The notes beneath the pieces were generated by a model that did not search any database, was not told the DNA's origin, and saw only the letters and a program-made list of their open reading frames with translations. This document shows, piece after piece, positions 1 to 8,713 of a stretch of 21,804 nt of DNA (the first letter of the stretch is position 1; every line of letters begins with the position of its first letter). A program made the position numbers and the translations under genes. Origin of the DNA: Balamuthia mandrillaris (Eukaryota; Discosea; Longamoebia; Balamuthiidae); NCBI GenBank assembly GCA_031835245.1, contig JAVKOQ010000643.1, forward strand, positions 1-21,804, read 5' to 3'.

Positions 1-11
1 ACTACAGCGCC
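1..11 (-). tRNA. tRNA-Pro, 5' tip only (cut by window edge)
   Basis: The first 11 bases match the last 11 plus-strand bases of the complete minus-strand tRNA-Pro genes further along (actacagcgcc), that is, the 5' acceptor strand and the bases just after it. The rest lies before the window, so the anticodon cannot be read. The 5' flank on the coding strand ends in 'caagaa', like the copy at 9725-9795. Eleven bases alone would be weak. Eight full copies in the same window make the call reasonable. Confidence 0.7.
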
Positions 12-704
12 TTCTTGTCATCTACCAGCCTAATGTTGGTTACACGAAAAGAGCTCGAGCCAGTGCCCTCTGTGCTTGTTAGTGGTTTGGGTTTGCTTTT
101 TTCGCCTAACCGCGTAAGAAAGAGTGCGGCCGATAAAAAGGAGGACTGCCCATGGTACATGATACGGAGACGGTTGCGATTCAAGGGTTGTCCAGTTCGA
201 GGAGGCGGAGGAGCGGGAGGCAGAGATGGCGGAGTAGTCTGTCTCCTTGTGGGCGGAAACAATGACCGTTTGGATAGGCTCGCGACTGGGAACAACCGCC
301 TTCGAACTGAGGCCGCCGTCACCCAGACTGAGTCTCGGTGGAGAGACCTCACTTTCTCCCAGGACAGAAATACGAACGAGTATTCTCTGTTGGTGGCAGT
401 AACCCGAGCCCTCTCCTAACGAGTATTCCTGTCCTGGGAGAAAGTGCGGTCTCTCCTCCTCTTAAGCAAAATTTCAGGACGACACGAAATACCGCAAGAT
501 AATAATCGTTTTGGTGTCAATAATGTCTGAATGTTTATTGGGTGGCATTACAGCGAAAATGTGGGGAAAAGCAGCGGCCAAAAGCAAGAATCGGGCGAAG
601 CAGAAAGGAAAAGGAACGTCAATTTCGTCCCTTTTGCAGTGAGGTTAAGGGGGGGAGCCCCGTTGCGCCACGACAGCCTTATTCCTGGTTGGTAAGTAAT
701 ACAA
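12..704. other. Intergenic stretch, no gene supported
   Basis: Open frames here begin at non-ATG codons, have biased composition (Arg/Pro/Ser) and no recognisable domain, so none is called. The only clear structure is the inverted repeat listed at 340-456. A 'tttatt' near 534, read on the minus strand, could be a stray AATAAA. A GC-rich part with 'gcggaggagcggga' lies near 200-230. Confidence 0.5.
340..456. repeat. Long imperfect inverted repeat (hairpin)
   Basis: Arms at 340-373 and 423-456 are reverse complements over 34 bases with about two mismatches; the shared core is ctttctcccaggaca. The spacer is 49 bases. An 11-base direct repeat (aacgagtattc) occurs in the spacer at 375-385 and again at 419-429. 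It could be a small MITE-like element or a structured RNA. No T-run or gene overlaps it. Confidence 0.75.
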
Positions 705-712
705 TATATAAA
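705..712 (+). promoter_or_regulatory. TATA-like box upstream of the Cys-rich gene
   Basis: TATATAAA lies about 123 bases upstream of the ATG at 835, in otherwise mixed-composition DNA. The position would leave a 5' leader of about 90 bases. A possible donor (gtacgt) near 783 hints at a leader intron, which is not established. Confidence 0.4.
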
Positions 713-834
713 CAGAAACTGCCTGCCCAAACAGAGAAGGCAAAACAAACATCTTCCCCTTTCGTTGTAAACAGTAAAGAAGGTACGTTTACGCGTAAAA
801 CCTCCACCAAACACCCTGAACCCCCAACGAAAAG

Positions 835-2082
835 ATGTCGAGAACACTCGTCCTCTTTTGTGTTTGTGTTTCCCTTCCTTTACTAGGTACACTGTGCTCC
901 CTCCCTAGGCGGGTTCTTCTTCTCGTTTTCATGTGGTTCTTGTGCAAACAACAACTCACCAGCTCTTTGTGGCCAAAACAAAAAAAAAAAAAACTAGCCC
1001 TTGGAGCATGCCCTTACATGCGGATGCAACAAATGGGAAAGCCTCCTGAGCTCTGCCCGGACGGCTCCTTCCCCGTTCAATGCTTCATCAACCCCTGCGA
1101 TGTTGCTCCTCCGGAGGACTGCCCCGAGGCCCGCTACGCCGAGTGCAAGCCCGATTACTGCGGCGGCTGCTTCCGTCACTACTACCGGGACGGCGAGCTG
1201 GTCTGCGAGGAACCCCAGGCAGCTGGCAGCACCCTCAGCGCGCGCCGACCGGCCATCTGCCCGGATGGCTCTGAGCCCGTCAACTGCCTGGTGGACCCTT
1301 GCTCCAACCCTCCTCCTGAGGACTGCCCCCTGGCCCAATACGCCGAGTGCAGGGCAGACTATTGTGGAGGCTGCAACCGAAGATACTTTATCGGCAAGAC
1401 CCAGGTCTGCAACGAGAGGGGCCTTTGTCCAGATGGCTCGGAGCCCGTTAACTGCCTGGTCAACCCTTGCTCCAACCCTCCTCCTGAGGACTGTCCCTTG
1501 GCCAAATACGCTGAGTGCGTGCCCAACTACTGTGGAGGATGCTTCAGGAACTACATCAGCCATGGCATGGAGGTCTGTGAGGATCCCAACCTGGGTCTCT
1601 GCCCCGACGGCTCTGCCCCGGTGAACTGCCTGGTAGATCCTTGTTCCTTGCCGCCTCCCTCGGACTGTCCTGAGGCAGCTGAGGCCAAGTGCGTGGCAAA
1701 CTACTGCGGAGGGTGCAACAGGGACTACTTCATCGATGGCAAGCAGGTTTGCACCTCCTCCTGCGATGGAGATGAAGATGGACATGGCGGAAGCAGCAGC
1801 TCCGATGATAACGTGCTGTGTCCAGATGGCTCTCAACCGGTCAACTGCCTAGTGGATCCTTGCTCCTTGCCTCCTCCCGTGGAGCAGTGCCCTATCTCGC
1901 AGTACGCTGAATGCAAGTCAAACTATTGTGGAGGATGCAACAGGGAGTACTATGTGCGCGGAGAGAGAGTTTGTACAGACGTGGAAGCAGTTATGGGAGA
2001 CAAAAACAACCAACAACAACAAGAGATGGAGGAGAGTGGGAACGTAAGTGCGCTTTTCCATTCTTTGTTCGGATGGATGTAA
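835..2082 (+). CDS. Secreted cysteine-rich protein with five 8-Cys repeats
   Basis: Two exons are proposed: 835-886 and 998-2082, with a 111-base intron (donor gtacac, acceptor aaactag). Splicing gives a 378-residue protein whose N-terminus is a good signal peptide: hydrophobic stretch LVLFCVCVSLPLL, then ALGA just before CPYM. The unspliced frame is also open but inserts a poor second hydrophobic stretch. Five tandem modules of about 55 residues follow. Each starts CPDGS and holds PV-C, -PC-, a PPP-DCP segment, AEC, YCGGC and a final VC, eight cysteines in all. These are probably disulphide-bonded extracellular modules. A Gln/Glu-rich tail ends the protein. A consensus donor (gtaagt at 2044) suggests an alternative 3' intron giving a different short tail. 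I know similar CPDGS repeats from Acanthamoeba proteins of unknown function; no activity is claimed. The gene converges on the next one with an 18-bp gap. Confidence 0.8.
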   Translation: MSRTLVLFCVCVSLPLLGTLCSLPRRVLLLVFMWFLCKQQLTSSLWPKQKKKKLALGACPYMRMQQMGKPPELCPDGSFPVQCFINPCDVAPPEDCPEARYAECKPDYCGGCFRHYYRDGELVCEEPQAAGSTLSARRPAICPDGSEPVNCLVDPCSNPPPEDCPLAQYAECRADYCGGCNRRYFIGKTQVCNERGLCPDGSEPVNCLVNPCSNPPPEDCPLAKYAECVPNYCGGCFRNYISHGMEVCEDPNLGLCPDGSAPVNCLVDPCSLPPPSDCPEAAEAKCVANYCGGCNRDYFIDGKQVCTSSCDGDEDGHGGSSSSDDNVLCPDGSQPVNCLVDPCSLPPPVEQCPISQYAECKSNYCGGCNREYYVRGERVCTDVEAVMGDKNNQQQQEMEESGNVSALFHSLFGWM

Positions 2083-2100
2083 AGAGAGCAGAACAAGTTG

Positions 2101-4587
2101 TTAAGAAGAAGATGAAGAAGAGTTGGAAGGTAGAGGGTGATGACCTCGTTGGAACTTGCTTTGAAGAAATATGAAAAAGGAAGAGAAGCTTCGGTGCACA
2201 AACGACGTCAACAGAAAGAACAGCAACAATAACATCACCACAAATTGAATAAACTGATACCGTTTCTTCTCTGGCCGTATTCCTTCTTTCTCTAGCAAGG
2301 CTTCTATGCTTCGTTCTCGTTCTATCTTATTATTTACCGCGAGTTGTTGGGAACTCTCGTCTTTTCCCTCATCTTTTCCTCCCTCTCGTTCTTCTTCCGT
2401 TATACGTGGAAGCTTCGTCGCTTCTTGCTTGCCATCTTCTCCCTTTCCTTTGCTTTGTTGTTCCGTTGTCAAGAGAGTCAGGAGCAGTTGCTGCGGTTCG
2501 ATTGTTACAAGCTCTCGTCTTTGTTCCTTTTCTTCTTCCTTCCATCTCTTCCAAACTTCAACAACTTCACGTTGAAGCGCCTCCAATACCGCCCCATCAT
2601 CGTCGGGAGAAGAAAGCTCTAATCTTGTATTACTTTCTTCACTTGTTTGTTGTGGTTGTTCTTTTTGCTTCGTTCTCTTCTTCTTTTTGCTGCTGCTTGT
2701 CTTTTGCTTGTCGATTAGCTCTTGCCTTGAGGTCTCTTTGTTGCTCTCTTGTTTGTACAGTTCAAAGGGGGTCAACGAATGGTACCAGTTCTTGTCTTTC
2801 ATATCTTTACGTTTCTTCCGTTTCGTCTTTTGTCTGTCCTTCGTTCCATCTTCTTTCTGTTCTTCTTCGTGGTTTAATGTTGAAGGCGCGGTTCTTTCTT
2901 CGCCCTGTTCTGTTTCCGTTTCCGTTGCTTTCTCCGTTTCTTTTTCCTTGTCCTTATCTTCTTCTTCACTTTCAACAACGAATGGAAGAACTGTTCCTTT
3001 CTTCTTTCTGCTCTTTTCTTTTTTCTTGCTTGTTCTTCTCTTTGGTTGTACAAGAGAAGAAAGGGGGAGTGGTGTTGAAAACGGAGAAGCATCAGGTGCA
3101 GAAGAGCGAGAAGAGGCAGACGACCAAAACGGAGAAGCGGATGACGAAGAAGGAGTAAAAGCAGAAGGATAGGAAGGAGAGCGATAAGCAGGAATGGCCG
3201 AAGCGGAAGCATAGAATGAAGGTATCACCGGTAATCCCTCTCCGACCTCCTCGTCTTCTCCTCTGCTGCTTTCTAGCTCCTTTTTCTTCTCCTCACCTTC
3301 TTTCTCCTTCATCAAATGTTGGTGTTGGTGTTGGAATAGTGCTTGAACTCGCGGATGTAGGCGTTGATACTTTCGTTGAGGTGTTGTTGAGAGCACGTAA
3401 TGCTCCATTCTCGCTATCTTCCTGAAAATATCAAATGGAGATGCTGCCGTAGCAGAAGAAGAAGCAGAAAGAGAAGAAGAAGAAGAAGAAGGAGCAGGAG
3501 TACGAGAATAGGAGGATGTGGAACGAACGAGACGTCGTCGACGAGCACTTCCGCTGCCATCGTCCTTTGATTCTGCGTTACTGGCGGTTGAAGAGGAAGA
3601 CATCTTTGTTTTTTTGGGTTGTGGAGTGAGAAAATGTTCGAGCCGTTTTTGTGTGTTGAGAGTAAAGCTGTTATATGTTTTGTTTTGTTGCTCTTGTTCG
3701 TTGTTATTGTTGCTGGTGAGAGAATGGTGACGCGTTGTTGTTGGTATTACTGTTGGGACGTGTGTTTGGTTGTGTGCAGCTGTTTTGTCGACGTTCACGT
3801 TGTTGCTTTGGTTATGGTTTGCTGTAAGTGCTTTCGTAAAGTATTCATCCAATACTCTCAAAAGTTCTTCCACTTCGTTGTGGTCTCCCTCCTGTGCCCT
3901 TTCTTCCCTTTGTCTTTCATTTACAATGTTGTTTCCAATTTGTTTTCGTTCGAGCCACATATCCAACGTTCGTCGTAACAGTAACTCCCTTCCTTCTCTT
4001 CGTTCTTTCTCTTTTTCGTTTACTTGCTCCGTTGCTCTGCTTTCGCTTTCTTTAAGCTCCTCATACAAGACCGTTCCTTCACTTTGTTGTTTATCATCCT
4101 CTTCATCATCGCCTGCCCGTTTTTCCTCTATTTGTGGGTCAAGAAGAGAGTTATCCAATTCAAGAAGAAGGCTTTGTTCGTTTTCCTGAATGTGTTTTTG
4201 GTATTCCTCTTTTTCTCTCTCTAACTGCAGCAAAAGCTGTTGAAGATGTGCCTCTTTTTCCTCCGCTGAGGCTCTCAACAGTTGGTTTTCTTCTTGTAGC
4301 TATGCAAAGTAACACAAAGAGAAACATTAGCTGGAAATGAAAGAAGATAAAAGAGGATAAGAGAAGAAGCAAAGACTACAAAAAAAAAAGGTCAGAGGAA
4401 GATACCGAGAACAGTTGTTGCTTTAATATATGTTGTTTGTTGCGTTTGTTTACTTCCAGCTGACGCATAGCGTCTTGAAGTTGTTGTACCTGTTCTTGAA
4501 GATGTTGCCTTCGTTTCATTTCAGAACTCAGAGTTTCTGTGGTGGGCTTGTGTTATGAACAGAACAAACAAGAACTACAAAGGAGAA

Positions 4588-4631
<44 letters not shown>

Positions 4632-5526
4632 CAGAGCAAACAGGAAGGAATAGAGCTAATGAAAGGTACCTAATTGATGTTGCAAAGAAGAGTTTTCTTT
4701 TTTTAACAATGCGAAAGCGGCTTTCTTCTCTTCCAGCTCTTCCTTGTACGTTTCCACCTCTTCTTCGAATTGACGGGAATGTCGTCGCAATGACTTGTCC
4801 TTCATCTGTTTAAGTTTGCGCCGCAGAGAAGTCTCTTCTTTGTTCATTTGCGCTTGTGCTTCCAACAGGCCTTGGTTCTCTGTTCGCAGTTCATCATTCC
4901 GCTAATGGATGTAACCAACGAGAGAAAGGAGCAAAGAAGAAAGAAAAAGGTGAACAACAAAAAAAAAAAGAGAACGTCCAAATGGAAAAAACAAAAGAAT
5001 AACAAACCTTCCGGAGATCTGCAACAACCGCGGCAAGCCTCTGCTCTTCCTCCCGATAACGTTCCGTTTGAGCGGCGTCCATCTGCAAGGCCTCCACTTT
5101 GTTCCGCCAGTCAAAGTCGAGCTGCTGCAGCTGTTCCTCCAGCTCTTGGTTCTTTTGGAGGAGCATCTGCCCCAACTCAGAGGCCATTTGGAGGTCTCGC
5201 TCTCTCTCCTCAACGCAGGCGTACACCATTTCCAGGTCCTCCACGAAGCTCGTTCCAAGGTCCTCTTCCTCTCCTCCTATTTCTTTTTCATATGAGGCTT
5301 CTTCTGAAAAAGAACGAACGATTAGAAACGTAGGAAGAGATAAAAAATATATACTAGAGAGAAGGATGAAAATAAAAAACCAACTTAAGGTGTTGAGTGC
5401 TTCCCGGAAGATGGCGATCCAATCGAAGCGCTCTTCCTCTTCCTCGTTCTCGTCCTCCTGATCGCCCCTTGCATGGTCGCTCTGCGGAGAGGAGAGGTTC
5501 CGCTCGTAAGCTTCTTCCGTCAGCAT
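2101..5526 (-). CDS. Tail-anchored coiled-coil protein with CC1-box (HAP1/TRAK/BICDR-like motor adaptor)
   Basis: Five exons join in frame: 5526-5385, 5303-5008, 4901-4670, 4536-4406 and 4299-2101, giving about 999 residues. Donors are gttggt, gtttgt, gtacct and gtatct. After an acidic N-terminus, residues 84-102 read DLQMASELGQMLLQKNQEL. This matches the CC1 box of TRAK/HAP1/BICD-type adaptors (D-L-x-x-A-A/S-x-x-G-x-x-L-L-x-x-N), which in animals binds dynein light intermediate chain. Charged coiled coil follows (exons 2-5), then long Ser/Glu/Lys-rich low-complexity stretches, then a single hydrophobic segment of about 20 residues (about 950-969, FVVMLLLLFFLLTSF) and a 30-residue tail ending in six Ser. 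This is the layout of a tail-anchored organelle protein. Role as an organelle-motor adaptor is inference from the motif and anchor. The middle 500 residues are compositionally biased and carry no domain I recognise. A golgin-like tether is the main alternative. Confidence 0.75.
2248..2253 (+). terminator. Possible polyadenylation signal of the Cys-rich gene
   Basis: AATAAA lies 165 bases after the stop at 2082. It falls inside the last coding exon of the opposite-strand gene, so using it would make the two mRNAs antisense over at least 150 bases. Confidence 0.35.
4591..4628. repeat. (GA)n microsatellite in an intron
   Basis: About 19 GA units lie in the third intron (4537-4669) of the minus-strand CC1-box gene. 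The transcript carries (UC)n, which could serve as an extended polypyrimidine tract. Confidence 0.9.
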
Positions 5527-5643
5527 CGGCAGAGCTTTTAGTTTACTGTTTTTATTTTACTTTTTTTTAAGAAATTCAAATATTCAAAAAATAATCACAG
5601 ACGTCAAAAATGTCAAAGAGAAAATACAAAAAAAAAGATAATT

Positions 5644-5714
5644 GGGCGCTGCCCGGAATCGAACCGGGGCCTCTCGCACCCTAAGCGAGAATTTTACCAC
5701 TTAACTACAGCGCC
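5644..5714 (-). tRNA. tRNA-Pro (AGG)
   Basis: A 71-base cloverleaf without intron. The 7-bp acceptor GGCGCTG/CAGCGCC is followed by discriminator C, as in eukaryotic tRNA-Pro. The anticodon loop is TTAGGGT on stem CTCGC/GCGAG. The A box is TAGTTAAGTGG and the B box is the exact consensus GGTTCGATTCC. A run of nine T follows on the coding strand as Pol III terminator. The anticodon arm and loop match the human tRNA-Pro(AGG) that I remember. Confidence 0.97.
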
Positions 5715-5803
5715 TGAGCAAGAAGTGACGGCATAGGGTAGCTGCAAGAAAAGTTGGGCGGTCGAAAGCCGAAAAAACTTCCAAAATGAAAAAAGAAAAG
5801 TTT

Positions 5804-5874
5804 GGGCGCTGCCCGGAATCGAACCGGGGCCTCTCGCACCCTAAGCGAGAATTTTACCACTTAACTACAGCGCC
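5804..5874 (-). tRNA. tRNA-Pro (AGG), second copy
   Basis: Identical in sequence to the copy 90 bases away, same strand, same anticodon AGG. The coding-strand 5' flank ends 'aaccaa' and a TTTT run follows the 3' end within about 10 bases. The spacer to the other copy is unrelated apart from these short flanks. Confidence 0.97.
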
Positions 5875-5955
5875 TTGGTTATTTCAATTAGTCAAATTAT
5901 AAAAACAAAAAATTTCTGTTTACTCTTCACAGAAATCTTGCTAGAGAACTAAGGA

Positions 5956-5959
<4 letters not shown>

Positions 5960-5998
<39 letters not shown>
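5960..5998. repeat. (GA)n microsatellite just after the TatD stop
   Basis: About 19 GA units end two bases from the stop codon (6001-6003) of the minus-strand TatD gene, so they form the start of its 3' UTR as (UC)n. Confidence 0.9.
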
Positions 5999-6000
<2 letters not shown>

Positions 6001-6003
<3 letters not shown>

Positions 6004-8081
6004 GATGCCATACATTTTACGTGTGTTCTCCCTTGTAACACGAACAACAGTCTCTATCGTTTCTTGTTTGACTTCGGCGATCTTGGCTGCCACCAATGGG
6101 ATCATTCCTGGATGGCCCGTCTTTCCTCTGTGCGGAACAGGAGCCATGCTAAAAGGTTTTCAATAGAATGGGTTAGAAAGAGAAACGACAAGAAGTGAAG
6201 GAAGAATACGAACAAAGGAGAATCCGTCTCTAACAGCAACCGATCAAGTGGTAATTGTTTGACAACATCTCGAGATTGTTGGGCGCTGCCAAAAGTTATG
6301 ACGCCGGTGAAGCCAAACCACAGGTTTGGAAAGTGAGCCATTAACGCTTCAGCCATGTCCCAACCTGAACCAAAGCAATGCATGTGGATCTTTGTTTCTG
6401 GAGGAACGTTCTCTTTCATGATGCGCAAAGTATCCTTGTGTTTGCTTTTTTTTAGAAACAGAGAAGCAGAGTAGCAGAAGTGGGGAACAAGAGAACAAGG
6501 GAACAAGAGGACGAGAGGACAGGAGACCCAAAGTAAAGCAGAAAACGAGAGCAAGCATGAAACTAACCTCATCAGCTTCTCTGGTATGTATGACCAAGGG
6601 CTTGCCCAAAGAAACCGCTCTCTTCAGCTGTTTCTCAAAAACCGTGCGTTGCACTTCCGCTGGCGACATGTTCTTGAAGTAGTCCAGTCCCATTTCGCCC
6701 CAAGCCACCGTCTTTGGATGGGCCATCAGCTGGCAAATCTCGTCTTCCAGCTCATCCGTGTAGTCACTGGCTTGGTGAGGATGAATGCCATATGTAGCCC
6801 AAACATTGGGTTTGCTTTCTACCATTTGTTTTGTCACCTTTTTTTGTATTTGGGAAACATAAGTTGGTTTAGTTTTATTGTTGTTTGTTTTTGTTTTTGT
6901 TTTTTTTTTTCGCTGCTTTCATTCTTTCTCTCTCTTCTCTTCATCGTTCTCTTCGTCGTTCTCTTCGTCGTTCTCTTCTCTTCTCTTCATCGTTCTCTTC
7001 TCTTCTCATCGTTCTCTTCTCTCTTCGTCGTTCTCTTCGTCGTTCTCTTCTCTTCATCGTTCTCTTCTCTTCTCTTCTCTTCATCGTTCTCTTCTCTTCT
7101 CTTCTCTTCTCTTCTCTTCTCTTCTCTTCATCTTCTCTTCTCTTCTCTTCTCTTCTCTTCTCTTCATCGTTCTCTTCTCTTCTCTTCTCTTCTCTTCTCT
7201 TCTCTTCTCTTCTCTTCATCGTTCTCTTCATCGTTCTCTTCTCTTCTCTTCTCTTCTCTTCTCTTCTCTTCTCTTCTCTTCATCGTTCTCTTCTCTTCTC
7301 TTCTCTTCTCTTCTCTTCTCTTCTCTTCTCTTCTCTTCTCTTCTCTTCTCTTCATCGTTCTCTTCTCTTCTCTTCTCTTCATCGTTCTCTTCTCTTCTCT
7401 TCTCTTCTCTTCTCTTCGTCGTTCTCTTCTCTTCTCTTCTCTTCTCTTCTATCGTTCTCTTCTCTTCATCGTTCTCTTCTCTTCTCTTCTCTTCTCTTCT
7501 CTTCTCTTCTCTTCTCTTCTCTTCTCTTCTCTTCTCTTCTCTTCTCTTCTCTTCTCTTCTCTTCTCTTCTCTTCTCTTCTCTTCTCTTCTCTTCTCTTCT
7601 CTTCTCTCCCTCTTGAAACAAAAAGTAAGCAAGTGTAACAACAAACCTTGTACCCAGAAAGGAAGCAACAAACTTGGAGGCACCCATCAAAGTGGAAGTG
7701 GAACGGTAGAGAACAAGTGGGATCGACGGAAGCGTTCACCCGATCTACAGCCTCATCCGAGAAATTTTGTTCGTAGAAGCCCTCAAAGCGTTCAATCACT
7801 TGCGAGGCCGTCTGAGCGCCTTCTCTCTCCAATATGAGATCCAGGTGGCAGTGGGAGTCGAAGAAGGACAGCGCCTCTGTGGCTCGCAGGTCTCGTTGGG
7901 GCAGAGAGGGCGAAGCGGTGTAAGTGGCGGCCGATTTGTTTCCAGCAGGCGACTTCGCGGCGGCCTGCTGCTGCTGCTTTTTGCTTTGCTGTTGTTGTTT
8001 GACACGAGAGTTGCGCGCTTTGCCTGGACGGGTATTGGCGTTGCTGTTGGTGTTGTTCGTGGTGTGACCGGGGTTCTCCAT
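6001..8081 (-). CDS. TatD-family metal-dependent nuclease (TATDN2-like)
   Basis: Four exons (8081-7647, 6837-6568, 6434-6214, 6148-6001) join at phases 0, 0, 2 into 357 residues. All metal-site motifs are present: HCHLD (His77, His79), GEMGLDYF (Glu193), VIHTREAD (His229), HCF (His254) and ETDSP (Asp306). The end carries FMAPVPHRGK and a C-terminal ENTRKMYG. FDGC, NVWATYG and READE segments resemble human TATDN2 more than bacterial TatD. The first ~70 residues are a Gln/Asn/Ser-rich, lysine-bearing extension, probably disordered. The true ATG is at 8081; the longer open frame to 8114 would need GTG. The family hydrolyses DNA or RNA ends with divalent metal and acts in repair or nucleic-acid turnover. 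Intron 1 (6838-7646, 809 bases) is dominated by a pentamer array; the other introns are 133 and 65 bases. Confidence 0.92.
6931..7607. repeat. (CTTCT)n pentamer array filling TatD intron 1
   Basis: About 680 bases of period-5 CTTCT, interrupted by CTTCATCGTT and CTTCGTCGTT variants that keep the 5/10-base register. The last ~140 bases (7468-7607) are nearly pure. On the sense strand of the TatD transcript it is a purine tract (AGAAG)n, opposite to the other repeat-bearing introns here. Frames through it are open only because the repeat lacks stops; they are not genes. Confidence 0.97.
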
Positions 8082-8214
8082 GTTGCCCAGCACTGCCAGC
8101 TCTCTCGGTGACACTGGGAAAGCTGCGCCGCTGAATTCGTTTGGAAAAGATAAGTTGGATGTACAGTGTTTATCAGCCCATCGTTGGAAAAGCTTGAAAT
8201 TAAAGGTTAACTAA

Positions 8215-8285
8215 GGCGCTGTAGTTAAGTGGTAAAATTCTCGCTTAGGGTGCGAGAGGCCCCGGTTCGATTCCGGGCAGCGCCC
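8215..8285 (+). tRNA. tRNA-Pro (AGG)
   Basis: Same 71-base sequence as the copies at 5644 and 5804, anticodon AGG at 8247-8249. The trailer reads aactttaatttt, giving a T4 stop about 10 bases on. It starts 133 bases upstream of the divergent TatD ATG, so its DNA lies in or near that gene's promoter. Confidence 0.97.
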
Positions 8286-8416
8286 AACTTTAATTTTGCC
8301 CTTGTAACTCCTTTTTTTTGAATTTTATATTCCCTCTTCCCCAAGCTGTGACGGAACAGCACAAAAACGCTCCTCCATATCATCTCTAAATCAGTTCCGG
8401 TTGTCAGAAACCATCA

Positions 8417-8617
8417 TCAACAACAGTTTAAAACAATTGGAATTTGTTTCAGAAATTCACCAAACATAAAATTGGAATCACGGAACCTGTCTCGGTAAGG
8501 AATGCAGCGATCGTCCTGCGCAGCAAAGTGGAAGAAGCATGTCAGGGTTAATGGTTCTGTCGAGTCGCTGAGCAGGTCTCTGGTCATAGGTATTTCAGGT
8601 TCGCACACCTTCCCCAT
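8417..8617 (-). CDS. Small hypothetical ORF or leftover exon (66 aa)
   Basis: An ATG-started frame of 66 residues with balanced, protein-like composition (for example TCFFHFAAQDDRCIPYRDRF). It lies alone between two tRNA-Pro genes, with no recognised domain, no clear partner exon and no poly(A) signal found. It could be a real small protein, one exon of a decayed gene, or chance. Confidence 0.25.
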   Translation of the reverse strand: MGKVCEPEIPMTRDLLSDSTEPLTLTCFFHFAAQDDRCIPYRDRFRDSNFMFGEFLKQIPIVLNCC

Positions 8618-8642
8618 TTTTGATTGAAACGAGGTCAACCAA

Positions 8643-8713
8643 GGCGCTGTAGTTAAGTGGTAAAATTCCTGCTTTGGGTGCAGGAGGCCCCGGTTCGATT
8701 CCGGGCAGCGCCC
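8643..8713 (+). tRNA. tRNA-Pro (TGG)
   Basis: A 71-base cloverleaf identical to the AGG genes except in the anticodon arm: stem CCTGC/GCAGG with loop TTTGGGT, anticodon TGG at 8675-8677. The A and B boxes are unchanged. The 5' flank is tcaaccaa. The trailer aacctttaattttttg ends in T6 and resembles that of the AGG copy at 8215. Confidence 0.97.

Noticed and set aside
2-419. Overlapping open frames on both strands at the window start
   Set aside because: Both begin at non-ATG codons and have biased Arg/Pro composition. Part of the stretch is the hairpin and a tRNA tip.
994-1836. A 280-codon minus-strand frame opposite the Cys-rich gene
   Set aside because: It mirrors the GC-rich repeat modules on the coding strand and has no domain. 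The plus strand has conserved cysteine spacing.
6931-7607. CRISPR-like regular array
   Set aside because: Period is 5 bases with no unique spacers, the host is eukaryotic, and it lies in an intron.
6586-7837. Long open frames of Ser/Leu/Phe or Arg/Glu/Lys repeats across 6.9-7.6 kb
   Set aside because: They are translations of the CTTCT pentamer array, open in several frames and on both strands only because the repeat has no stops. The region is an intron of the TatD gene.
8082-8114. N-terminal extension of the TatD protein by 11 residues
   Set aside because: It would start at GTG; the first ATG in frame is at 8081.
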